Positions 11,928-21,899 of a DNA stretch of 64,000 nucleotides are shown piece after piece (within the stretch, counting starts at the first letter, position 1; every line of letters starts with the position of its first letter). Position numbers and translations under genes: made by a program. Below the pieces are notes generated by a model that had not been told where the DNA came from, searched no databases, and saw nothing but the letters and a program-made list of their open reading frames with translations. Source of the DNA: Gigaspora margarita (lineage: Eukaryota > Glomeromycota > Glomeromycetes > Diversisporales > Gigasporaceae); assembly GCA_009809945.1 (NCBI GenBank), contig WTPW01002255.1, forward strand, positions 1-64,000, written 5' to 3'.

Positions 11928-12343
11928 TAACTATCTATTTAGCTATAACTTTTTGTAACTTTGATTGTTTAGATATATTATATAGTCTTACTTGTCTAAT
12001 CATATCATTTATACTTAATTGTTTTTTCATTTGAACTTAGCAATTCATCTGGTCCAAGGATCTTATAAGCTGAATGCAAATATGTTTTCATATTCCCTAT
12101 TGATCTATTATATTTATAGCTTGTATTATATTTAGCTTCTGTATCTTTTTAAAATACAACTATTTTACAGATATTATTCTCATCTACCTTTTTAAAATAT
12201 TCTCAAATATAGCTTTTTCTATTAGAATATGATGGTTTAGAAAACTTTACTTGAATCTTCTTTGCTCTTGGTTCTTTAACTAGCTTATCGATAGCTTTTA
12301 TCTGGATTACACTAGTAAAAGATTCAACAATCTTATAAATATG

Positions 12344-12590
12344 GGGGTAAGTTAGTAGAAAAGGGACAAATTTTTTTTAAGTAAAAGTTTTCTTGACTTT
12401 AAATTTAAATATCTTAACAACTATCTTAATAAATTTAATAATTTTTTTTTATTTTAATCCTATATAATTTCAAGATTAAAATAAAAATTTTTTTAGCAAA
12501 TTTGATTAAATAGTTGTTAAGATATTTAAATTTAAAAATTAAAAAAATTTTACTAAAAATGATTTGTTTCTTTTTTACTGACTCACCCCA
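12344..12590. mobile_element. Foldback MITE abutting the hAT pseudogene
   Basis: GGGGTAAGTTAGTAGAAAAG on the left and (complement) TGGGGTGAGTCAGTAAAAAA on the right begin a long inverted repeat. The arms meet near 12460, and both contain ACTTAAATTTAAATATC-like sequence. It cuts the transposase relic off from its upstream end. No ORF or clear target duplication. Confidence 0.6.
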
Positions 12591-12879
12591 CATTGTTATC
12601 AAAGTTATGATCAATTTTAGAAATATATTTACTATTACTATTTTTACTTTTTAAATTTGTTATAAAATAGAAATTCTAATAATATTTATTATTATAGCAC
12701 ACAAATTATCTCAAATAGAAGTGTATAAAAAACTAAACAAGATAATATTAATCTTTATTAAAGATCAGAACAAGCTTTTTATATACATGATTTTATTTAT
12801 TGAACAAATATTATCCTAATATTTAACTATAATTTTAATAATTAGAACAAACAATAATATTATGTATGAATTGTATGAT

Positions 12880-14085
12880 GTTTTTCAATAAGGATCTCTT
12901 CTAACCTGTGCTAATTATATAATTTTTTTATTATAATTTAATAACATCTATATAATATATATAACAATATTTTAATAAAGATTTAATATTGAGCAAATTC
13001 TTTATAGTTTTCCTTCTTTATATTTTCTATTTTCCTTATTATTTAGATTTATTTCAGAACATTTATATGAATTATATGACATTTCAATAAGAATTAAGAT
13101 TGTTATCCCTTAAACCGTCCAGCGAACAAATTTGCCTACTAGAATTTTTTTTACATGTTTTTTAAAAATTACTAAAATTTTATTAAGGATATGCCCCCTA
13201 TTACTAAGCTAAAATAAAAATTTGGCATATTGTTAATTGATATCTATTAAAATTTTAATTATATATATATTCCAATATAAAAGAAAAATTAGCTCAAATA
13301 TAGCCAATTCTTTACTTTTAATATAAAATTTTTTTAAAAATTTTTAAAAATTTTTAAATTTTTATATATTCTCGAAGAGAAAAAAATTTGTTTCTATTAA
13401 TTAAAGTTAAAGTTTTAATTATAAAATAATAAAACTTTTATAATAAAAGTTGTTTATAATAACTTAATCTATAATTTGTATCAAAATTATTGGGGACATA
13501 TTNTTAGAATTTTNAAAANTTTGTNAATGNTCAAAAATAAAATCTNTAAAAATCAAAGATTTTTAAAAATTTCAAATTTTTTTAGCTTATAGTCAATTTA
13601 AATTTTTTATTTAAAATATAAAAATTAAAATCATTAAAATATAATCTATATTTATATCTAATATTTAAAAAAAAATTTTAAAATAACTTGATTTTTAATA
13701 AAAATAAATCAGAACCAAATTTTAAAAATTTATTAAAAATTCTAGTAGGCAAATTTGCTTCTAAAATGAATAGTTTAAGGGATAGCAAGTTTTTTATAGG
13801 TTTTCTTCTTTCTATTTCTATTTACTTTATTATTCTGTTCAATATTAGAACATTTGTATTGATCATATGATAATATTTCAATAAGGATTTAATGGCACTA
13901 TAGAGTTTTTATAGTTTTTTTTCTTTATATTTTCTATTTACTTTATTATTTTGATCTATTTTAGAACATCTGTATAGATTATAAAATAATGTTTCAATGA
14001 AGATTTAATATCGATATAGTAGATTACTATAGTTTTCCTTTTTTATATATTTATTTTCCTTATTATTTAGATTTATTTTAGTTAA
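12880..14085 (+). repeat. Tandem repeat, unit about 120 bp, split by a MITE
   Basis: Units containing TTTCAATAAGGATTTAAT, TTTATAGTTTTCCTTC, TTTTCTATTTTCCTTATTAT and AGAACATTTGTAT recur in order at about 12960-13100, 13785-13880, 13880-14000 and 14000-14085. The Q-family element at 13106-13782 sits within one unit. The 60-codon frame at 13688-13870 crosses the junction and is not considered a gene. Confidence 0.6.
13106..13782. mobile_element. Q-family foldback MITE, copy 2
   Basis: TCCCTTAAACCG begins the element and the complement TCCCTTAAACTA ends it, with TA at 13104-13105 and 13783-13784. The arms carry AAATTTGCC palindrome variants near each tip. Deleting it with one TA restores a normal unit of the surrounding tandem repeat (TTGTTAGCAAGTTTTTTATA), which confirms the TA duplication. 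Several N bases lie at 13503-13546. Confidence 0.75.
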
Positions 14086-15055
14086 TTATCTTTGCATTGC
14101 CCTCTTTTACTATTGTTACTTATTCTTATATATAAATTTCCTTACATGGTATTTTTATTTTACATATCACACTTAATATTATTTTGTATATATATATGTA
14201 CATACCTTTTTCTTATACTATTTATGCAAGTATATTTATAGAATCTGTTATGTAGTATAAATGGTTAGACTATCACATAGTTGTATATAATTATTATTTA
14301 AACTTTCTGAATGCTATTTAGAAAATTAAACTGTAAACTTAGAAGCTCTTTAATATTTAATTTTAATTTCCTAATTGTCGATTGGCCTGTTGTTAGCTTA
14401 ATTAGTTGAGTTCATCTAATATTGCCACCAAAATCAGGTATGTAATTGCTAGCTAAATTTTTGATCCAGGCTTGAGTATTATTTTAATATAAATTAATAA
14501 TTCAAAGAATTTTTTTTAATTAACTATACTTGATATTTGCTATAAGTTAAGAATTGTATGCTATTTACCTGATGATTTCAAAAATAATTTGCATCCTTGT
14601 ATTGAATTAAAATTACAAAAATGCATCTATAGAAGCAAGTTTTGGTCATACAAAATTTGAATATCTAGAAAATTTTTTACATTTTAACTTATTTAAATAC
14701 CTAAAATATATTTATACACAAATTTGGTTTCAAGAATATAAAGCAATTTGATTCTACAATTCAAAATTTTTATTATTTAAATAAATATTTTTCATCTTTA
14801 TATAGATTGTAGCCTTATGAATTTAGTAATTATTTTTTTATTAAATGGTGCATTATTAGTTGGGTCTATATAGGGTTCGAGGCACAAGTAAAAAATTAGA
14901 CATGCTTTAGAGGGCATGCCCTGAGTCACGACATGCCCTTTATGCCCATAGGCATACTCTTTTTTATATAGAAATACTATAGGTGGCACTTTGTGCTATC
15001 TATTTTATTTAGTATTTTTTTTTAGTTTGTGCTATAATTATCATTTTCTATTATA
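14086..15055. other. AT-rich stretch without a recognised gene
   Basis: No coding region was recognised. A short block near 14880-14965 carries repeated GGCATGCCC and CATGCCC motifs on both strands, like the blocks at 17125-17200 and 26270-26645. A 63-codon minus-strand frame crosses that block and is probably chance. Confidence 0.4.
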
Positions 15056-15075
15056 GTTTATAGTAAAAAATTTTG

Positions 15076-15224
15076 AATCCACTAGAGCAGCCTTCAAATT
15101 TATGGATTATGAAAGTAACACCACTATCTTTTGTTGTATTGTTACATATTTATATATTTATGGGCTATGGTGATGACATTTTTTTCACATGACCTGTAAA
15201 TTTGAAGGCTGCCCTGGTGGATTT
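15076..15224. mobile_element. Small inverted-repeat element with a 20-bp flanking duplication
   Basis: AATCCACTAGAGCAGCCTTC on the left and (complement) AATCCACCAGGGCAGCCTTC on the right are inverted repeats about 27 bp long. The identical 20 bp GTTTATAGTAAAAAATTTTG lie on both sides (15056-15075 and 15225-15244). Such a long duplication is unusual for a MITE. Confidence 0.7.
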
Positions 15225-15291
15225 GTTTATAGTAAAAAATTTTGTCATGAATTATTGTAAAAAATTCTTATAACAATACATAATATGTATA

Positions 15292-16091
15292 CAGTGAGGG
15301 AATATAATATTGTAGACACTTTTTAAAAATTTGTACAAAGCTAAATATGTAAGATATAAAGCTAAAAATAAAAATATAAATTCTTTAAATATATCTTTCA
15401 AATAAAAAAAATTTAAAAAATTCTATGCAACAGTTTTTAAAATAATTAGGTTTAAATAAAATTTAGAATTTTACATTAGTATGATTTTCTAAATTTTACT
15501 ATGTTTTTATAGTAATTAGAATTATTAAAGATAGTAATATATAAACTTAATTTTTTATCAAGTAAACTAGCAATTTTTTTTTAATCAAGTTATTTAGTAT
15601 AACAAATTATATATATTCTGCAAATTTTATAATTTTTTGAAAAAAATTTATTAGATTACTACATATAGTAATAAAATTACTTTATTTAGCAATATATTAA
15701 TTTAAATTAAAAAATTTACCTTTTATATTTAATAATAGTATTCAACTCAAAATTTTTTTAAAATCTCTAAAAATTTAGAATTATATATAATTTGTTATGC
15801 TAAACAAGTTTTTAATTAAAAATAAAGTTATTTACTTAATAAAAAAAAACTTTTAATATATAGCAATTTTGATAACTAAGTTTTAAAAAATTACCATTTT
15901 CATATATGTGTAATATTGCACAAAATTATAAAATTTAATTATCTTAAAAAGTACTGCATAGAAATTTATGATCTTTTTTTTTATTTAAAAGATATAGATT
16001 TAAAGAAATTATATATTAGTTTTTAGCTTTATATCTTACATATTTAGCTTTGTACAAATTTTTAAAAAGTGTCCACAATATTATGCCCTCC
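15292..16091. mobile_element. 800-bp near-complete palindrome (Tc1-like ends)
   Basis: The left end CAGTGAGGGAATATAATATT and the right end (complement GGAGGGCATAATATTGTGG) start arms that stay complementary almost to the centre near 15700. Shared landmarks on both arms include GTACAAAGCTAAATATGTAA and TTTCTATGCA. TA flanks both sides (15290-15291 and 16092-16093). No ORF is present. Confidence 0.7.
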
Positions 16092-16402
16092 TAATGTATA
16101 ATTTGTATTAGAATTTTGTGGTAGGGTCGTTCATGTTATACAGATGAAGACATCTAATAGTGTTACCTTCCTGATTTGTTGGCTGATTGACATGTGATGT
16201 ACATTGTGAGAAGGAAAATTGTACCCTTTGTCTAAATATAGCAACTATGCACTCCTAACACTAACTAAAACTACTCTAACTCGACTCTAATAATAGTAAT
16301 AAGGCTTCAATTGAGGCATGGATTAGAGTGTCCATTATTATTTTATATTAATTACCTATTGATCATATCTTTAAATTTTAATTGGTTAAGCAGATTATGA
16401 AG

Positions 16403-16772
16403 AAAAGGCAGAACAAAAGCAGTAATTTAATGGTTTAAGAAAAAAAACAGATTTCTGAACATTCTAGCATGAGTAGACTTGATCTGAGTAACTAGAGTAA
16501 AACAGAGCTCTTTATTAGATCACAAAGCTATAATATGAAATCACAGAATTTGGACTTATCGTGAGGTTATCTGTTTATAATAATAATAGTTTATTTAATT
16601 ATAATTACTAATGATAATACTTCTATTTAATTTTGAAGGTTATTACTCTACAATATTGAACTCTAAAGCTTTAAACTCTACTGAGTTCTTGCTTTCCAAA
16701 CTTCTTTTCTTGTGAAGACTAAAGACATCATATTTATACTTTTCTAATTCTACTCTCATATGCGTTCTAACA
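16403..16772 (-). mobile_element. Possible solo LTR (Ty1/copia-like)
   Basis: On the minus strand the segment begins TGTTAGAACGCATATGAGAG. A TATA-like AGTATAAATATGA follows, then a CT/GA-rich leader, and AATAAAGAGCTC about 250 bp further on. It ends near a CA. TG...CA ends with TATA and poly-A signals in this order suggest an LTR. No convincing 5-bp duplication, primer-binding site or internal ORF was found, so this is tentative. Confidence 0.35.
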
Positions 16773-16782
16773 AGTTACCAGG

Positions 16783-16890
16783 TTTGATATATCAAACATA
16801 TTTAATATATTTGATATATTTAATATATTCGATATATTTGATATATTTAATATATCAGATATATTCAATTAAATATATCAAATCATTGAA
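16783..16890. repeat. TTTGATATATTTAATATA tandem repeat
   Basis: About five units of roughly 18-20 bp are built from alternating GATATATT and AATATATT. The tract borders the putative LTR. Confidence 0.6.
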
Positions 16891-17099
16891 CAGGTGGGAA
16901 CAGGTAATTTGGGGGTTATATTAACTATATTAATTTTACTAAATATACATATTTGATTAAAAATAGATAACTAAAAATGGAAACAAGAATTAAAGAATAA
17001 TAAAAATAGAAAATTAGTATACTTTATATCTTTACAATATTTAATACTTTGGCCCTACTGGTTATTTCAGTAATATTACTTCTAATATGCTGACCAATC

Positions 17100-17210
17100 A
17101 AATATAATATATATATCACATAACTAGACATGCCTAATGGCCAAGTGGCATGCCCATAGGCATGTCTCCAAGGCATGCCTGTGCCTCTGTGCCTTTATCT
17201 TAAAGTTTTA
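17100..17210. repeat. GGCATGCC-rich dispersed repeat
   Basis: GGCATGCC, AGGCATGTC and their complements occur five or more times in about 80 bp. Similar clusters are at 14905-14950 and 26270-26645. The function is unknown; it is probably a MITE family. Confidence 0.45.
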
Positions 17211-17311
17211 TAATAAAAGCATTTTAGTATGTACATATTTGATTTTTATAAATGAGTTTATTGGTTTAATCTATTAAATGACTTGATAGTTAATTCAAGG
17301 ACTATGGGTCA

Positions 17312-17450
17312 ATAGTTGGGTCACCTATTGTCATAGATGATCCAACTGTTGATATATTAGGTGACCTGATAGTTGACCTATCGGGTGATCCATAGTTGAT
17401 ATATTAGGTAACCCACAGTTAATGTGTTAGATGACCCACAATTAACTTAT
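17312..17450 (+). repeat. Tandem repeat, unit 23-24 bp
   Basis: Five or so units alternate a GGTGACCY-like block with TAGTTGATATATTA-like sequence. They degrade towards 17450. No protein frame runs through the array. Confidence 0.55.
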
Positions 17451-17799
17451 CTAAGTGGTCATTATCTTGATCTGAGTACCTAATCCACCTATGGATGATC
17501 CAGATAATACTCATCTGGATCAAATCACTAATTTTAGCTTATGTAGCTCAGTAATTTTTTTTAAATTAATATAAAATTTTGATAATAATGTAGTTAATCT
17601 CAAGGTTTAAAGGTTCTTTTGACTTCTATAGTCTTGTAGAATTCAAAAGAGGCCTCAAATATTGATATAAGCTAGCTAATCTCAAAATATTGTGGCTAAA
17701 AATTTAAAAAAAATTAAATAATTACTTGATTCTAACAAAATTTAAACAAAAATATCTTGATAATAAAATGATTAATTTTAGGCATTTTTGAATTCTATA

Positions 17800-18010
17800 T
17801 ATATATAGAATTTATAAAGCTCTTAAATATTAAAATTGATTATGTTGTTGTTAAAATCTACATATTTTAAATTTTTTAAAAAATTTTATTCTATTATATC
17901 TCTAATATTAATAATTAACTAAATTTTAAATGAAAATAATTTAGCATCAACATAATCAATTTTAATATTTAATATCTCTTTTTAATTATATATATATTGA
18001 ATTACAAAGA
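17800..18010. repeat. Foldback repeat
   Basis: AATATTAAAATTGATTATGT near 17836 has its complement ACATAATCAATTTTAATATT near 17946. The outer arms carry GAGCTTT-type and TATATATA sequence. Target duplication is not evident. Confidence 0.4.
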
Positions 18011-18340
18011 GCTTTTAAGTACTTAAATTGACTATATTATTCTTAAAATATTTTTATTTTAAGATTTAGAAGTAATTATTATATATAAAAATGCATAAAT
18101 TTTATGATCATATAATATTCTAATTTAGAGATTTTATCAGTTACAAAAATATAAAAATGATCAATATATGTGTCACTATTTATTTACTAAAATTTTAAGC
18201 TATTACAGATACTTATAGCAGATACTATAAAACATAGCTCGTGTATAATTTGTATATTAACTTCTAATAAAAATAGCACATAGTTGTAAAGTAAAAAAAA
18301 TAATAAGTATATATAGTCAAATTTTATATATATTTATATA

Positions 18341-18708
18341 TAGTGCAGGATACCAAAAGCTATATAATTTGTTATAGTAAATTTTTTAAATTGATGTAAC
18401 TTTTTAAAAAAATAAACTAATACAAAAAATTTTTTATACAATTGATAGATTTTTAGTTAAATTATAAATTTTATAAAAAACTTATATTTTTTTATTTAGT
18501 TTTGAAGATGTAATATTAAATTAAAGTTATATATAATTTAAAAATTTGGCGTTTAATTTAAAAAAAATAAAAAACATATATATTTTATTAGCCAATAAAA
18601 TTAATTTTAGCTTAGTTATACAAAATTTGACCAATCAGAAGACAAGATTTATGTTATACAGCAGGCAAAAATTTGGTGCCTATATATGTCTTTAGGTGTC
18701 CTGCACTG
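18341..18708. mobile_element. Tc1-like MITE (family T), copy 2
   Basis: The right end reads (complement) CAGTGCAGGACACCTAAAGA and the left end TAGTGCAGGATACC. TA lies on both sides (18339-18340 and 18709-18710). The tips match the element at 10532-10940. Confidence 0.6.
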
Positions 18709-18734
18709 TAGCACTAATTTATTTATTACATACT

Positions 18735-18995
18735 ATATATTTCTAAAAATAAATTACTCCGAAAATAAGCTACTCCTCTGATTTTTTTCAAAAATTTCAA
18801 AAAATCTATTAGCAGTTGCTATATATAAACATCTAAATTTTACTAAGTAAATCTCAAAAGTGCTATTAAATAACCTTTTCAGGACATCAAAATACACCTA
18901 TAGTAAAAATTTGGTATTATTTAGATAACTTTTTAATTAGTATGTTTTGCAATTTTTCAAAAAATTCAACAATTTAAAAATAAGCTAACCCTACA
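18735..18995 (+). repeat. Dispersed repeat (family LL), copy 2
   Basis: It matches 9265-9480 over GCAGTTGCTATATATAAA, CTAAATTTTACTAAGTAAAT and CAGGACATCAAA in the same order. Nothing coding is visible. Confidence 0.5.
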
Positions 18996-19689
18996 TTTTT
19001 TGTGGTATTTACAGTTAAAAAAATCTTATATCACTCTTTTATGAATTATTTATACTTGCTGGCAAAACATGGACAAATTTCAAATTCGAAAAAAAACAAA
19101 TGCTATTTGTAAAAGATTAAATCAAAGAAATAGTCTTAATATATTATCTGTAATATTAAGAATATCTACTATTTGTTTAAACAAAGATTATTAATAAAGT
19201 TTGTAAAAAATTAATTTGGGATGTATTTGGAATTTGAGTACAAACAAATCAAACTATAGTAATTTAGGATTTTGCCAACATGTATAGAATTATTATTCAA
19301 TAGTGTTTATAGTTTATATATAATATAAAATTTTTAGGTACTTTCTTTTTGGTCTGCTCTTTTACAATCCAATAACAACTTTTATTAACAAATAGTAAAC
19401 CAACTTCTACTATTAAACTATATTATAGATATATTTTGCCTTATTTTAATTTATATAAATGATTTTATGATTTTAAATAAATAAAATTTTATTATATTTT
19501 TAGAGATTTGCTATTTATTCCCTTTAGCAATTGTTGCTAGCATCATGTGATATAGTTTGACCAATAGAAATTAAAGATTTTTAATTTGTTATTTTTTATA
19601 AATCGCATATATTGTATATGTACATATTTGAATTAATGCAATTAATATAAACTTTCCATAATAATCATTTTGTGCATATCACTTCAATT
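18996..19689. other. AT-rich stretch, nothing recognised
   Basis: I see no gene, structural RNA or clear repeat here. Confidence 0.4.
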
Positions 19690-19920
19690 ATATTATCTAT
19701 AGCCCTAATTCTAACTGCTAATCATAAATACTAACTAAACCTAACTCTAATATCTACTCTAACTAAACCTAAATCTAACGGCTACTCTAACTAAATCTAA
19801 TTCCAATGTCTATTCTGACTAAACCTAAATCTAATATTTACTCTAGTTACTTCTAATCGCTAATTACAAATACTAACTAAATTTAACTCTAATATCTACT
19901 CTAAAATAAACTCTAATACA
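19690..19920 (+). repeat. CTAACTCTAA-type tandem repeat, unit about 28 bp
   Basis: Units such as CTACTCTAACTAAACCTAAA recur about five times with degeneracy. The motif resembles diverged telomere-type TAACCC but is too irregular to be a telomere. Confidence 0.55.
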
Positions 19921-19989
19921 TACACTTAAATCTACTATAGCACTTTTAAAATCAAGTACACAGAGTAATATATATTGCAGAATGCATTG

Positions 19990-20770
19990 TGTATAAACAG
20001 ATTCTACTAGAAGATCCACTAGAGAAAACCAAAGTTCGTGAGTAATGAAATGTAAGAAACAAAAGGCAAGAAACACAACAAAGAAAAGTAAAACTTACAA
20101 AGAATTACAAAAAGAAGAAACACCAAAATGGACAGCACCAACTACAAAAAAGACACTAAAATGGACCACACTAGCAATAAAAAATACTGAAATACACATA
20201 CTAGTGACAAAAAATAACACCAAAATTGATAGCATCATTGATGACAATAGGACACTAAAAAAAAGAAATAATTAAATTAGCAAGCAATACTAGTGAAATA
20301 ATAGTACTAGCAAAAGAAAAAAAAACAAGTCACAATATGTATCTGCGAAAACAACAACCAATAAAAGCAAAACTACATGAACATGAAAAGTGAAAAAAAT
20401 AACTGACAATATCAGTAAATTATGACACTATCAAACAACAATGACACTAATGACAATACTATATATGAGAACAAAATTATTTCAGGCTGAAATTAAAATT
20501 TGAAGATGAAATTGTTTTTGCCCTATTTTATTAGAAAGACGAAATTATTTGATACTTTTTTTGAATAGATGAAATTATAAAGAACATATCTATATAAATT
20601 TTATTTGCTTTTCCTTATAAAAAATTTTAATTTTCTCTAATGAAGATGAAATAGGTCTTTTTCAAAAATCAATTTCGGTGGCATTACTAGATGACACTAA
20701 CTACAACAATATCAGAGACAATACTAATGTAAAAGGCACTAAAAAACTAAAAAAAAACCAATTAGTAATG
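19990..20770 (+). repeat. ACACTAAAA/AACACC-rich low-complexity region
   Basis: Short direct repeats (GACACTA, GCAATAAAA, ACTAGTGA) fill this stretch. They create a 76-codon Lys/Thr-rich frame at 20045-20275 with no recognisable domain. The block at about 20465-20690, with repeated AGATGAAAT, looks like an insertion, because the ACTAATGACAATACT/ACTAGATGACACTA pattern resumes after it. I do not call a gene here. Confidence 0.35.
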
Positions 20771-21180
20771 AAAAAAACCAAAATATATACTGAGTTGTAC
20801 AAAAAATATTTATATTTATATGCTAATCAGCTGATTGTATAACTGGCAATAATTGCTAGTAGCGATATATAATAATTTTGATATTTTTATTATAAAATGT
20901 AGATATTTTTGTATATTATTTTATTTGAAGTACTATTAATAAATAAAAAATTTGCTAATTTTCAAACTCTAATATATCATAAACAGGTTTTTTTTACCTT
21001 CTTCTATTACAGTTTCTCCAAAAAATAATTTAATCTAAGATAATGAAATAAGTTATATAATATTTAACTAATAAATACAAAAACAAATACATACCTAGTT
21101 ATAATTTTTTTGATACTATTTGTTAAAAAAAATCTAAGTGATAATCCTTTCTTTTTTAATTGATATATAAAATAAAGTGA

Positions 21181-21775
21181 CCTCGGGTCTAATAGCATAG
21201 CGGTTATGCTCTGAGGTCGCAAATCGTAAGATTGCTGGTTCAAGTCCTGTGGATGGCGAATGCGAATTTTAATAATTGGTGTAACAAACTCTGCAAGGCA
21301 GAACTTGTTGGTCTAGATCGATGATTTGGGTAACCAAAGTCACAAGAAGTAGTGAAGATCATGTCACAAACTCCTGGCGGCATTTTTCAGTAGACCTTGG
21401 CTATTGTCGGTTAAGTGGGTATGGAAAGTTCAGGGTTAAAACTAAACACTGTAAGACTAATAGGACTTACATCCTATTTAGCCAACTTCAGGTCGCGGAT
21501 AAAGTAGTTTGAGTCGAACATTCACATGTAAGGGTTTGGGCCCCATATTATCTGCATATATGCAGTGCGTTGGGTAATAGGAGAATCGTGAACCAGAGGG
21601 TTTAAATAGGCAAATTCTGTAATTGGGTTGTAGATATAGTAGCTAGTATGGAACCTTCAGGCGGACCACTTAAATTAGGCACCAAAAGTGCACGTGTGGC
21701 TAGTTGTATTCTCATTCATGTAACAAATATTACGTTCATAACTTAATAAAGAATCGAGACAAGGTCTCAGTTGTA
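21181..21775 (+). mobile_element. tRNA-headed SINE (family SINE-A), best copy
   Basis: The head carries an A box, TAGCATAGCGG (21193-21203), and a B box, GGTTCAAGTCC (21237-21247), at tRNA-like spacing. The body (about 21255-21590) is specific to this family. From about 21595 to 21725 it matches 7970-8100 of the SINE-B element almost base for base (AGGGTTTAAATAGGCAA, GGCGGACCACTTAAATTAG, CACGTGTGGCTAGTTG). The tail has AATAAAGAATCGAGACAAGG and an A-rich end. No protein is encoded; open frames on both strands are short and unrecognised. Confidence 0.75.
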
Positions 21776-21899
21776 AAAATAAAAAAAAATATATAAAATA
21801 AAGTATATGTATACAAAACATGTGCATATAAGGCATTATATTCTTTTTTTTATAAAGTTCTAGAATCATTATTGTAGTATTCAATTGTTCTATAGTAAG

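Larger units (their letters stand above)
9565..12343 (-). pseudogene. hAT-family transposase pseudogene with BED zinc finger
   Basis: Reading leftwards from 12343, the minus strand preserves a hAT transposase in order, with stops and frameshifts. First comes a BED-finger-like region (about 12245-12040): YFKKVDENN, CKIV, a SIGNMKTYLHSAYKILGPDE stretch. Next is a catalytic block (about 11620-11290) with ITTDLWISYANYD, CAITDNGTN and a C-T-A-H-I-L-Q-L-like segment. Then 10512-10300 is still open as 70 codons, with YEWELLEGLVQILKLF. Last is the C-terminal dimerisation region (about 9760-9570), resembling NYLN, WYKNQKSFSILNRIAHKYIN, SVSSEQLFSD and LSPKTVIKLL. BED plus hAT plus hATC is the usual hAT layout; such proteins bind terminal repeats and cut and paste the element. 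MITEs at 10532-10940 and 11762-11927 interrupt it. It cannot make a working protein. Confidence 0.85.

Noticed and set aside
17312-17450. CRISPR-like array
   Set aside because: The repeat and 'spacer' parts are both similar between units, so it is a plain tandem repeat. The genome is eukaryotic.
21181-21255. Functional tRNA gene
   Set aside because: A and B boxes are present, but the acceptor stem does not pair properly, and the sequence continues into a repeated SINE body shared with other loci.
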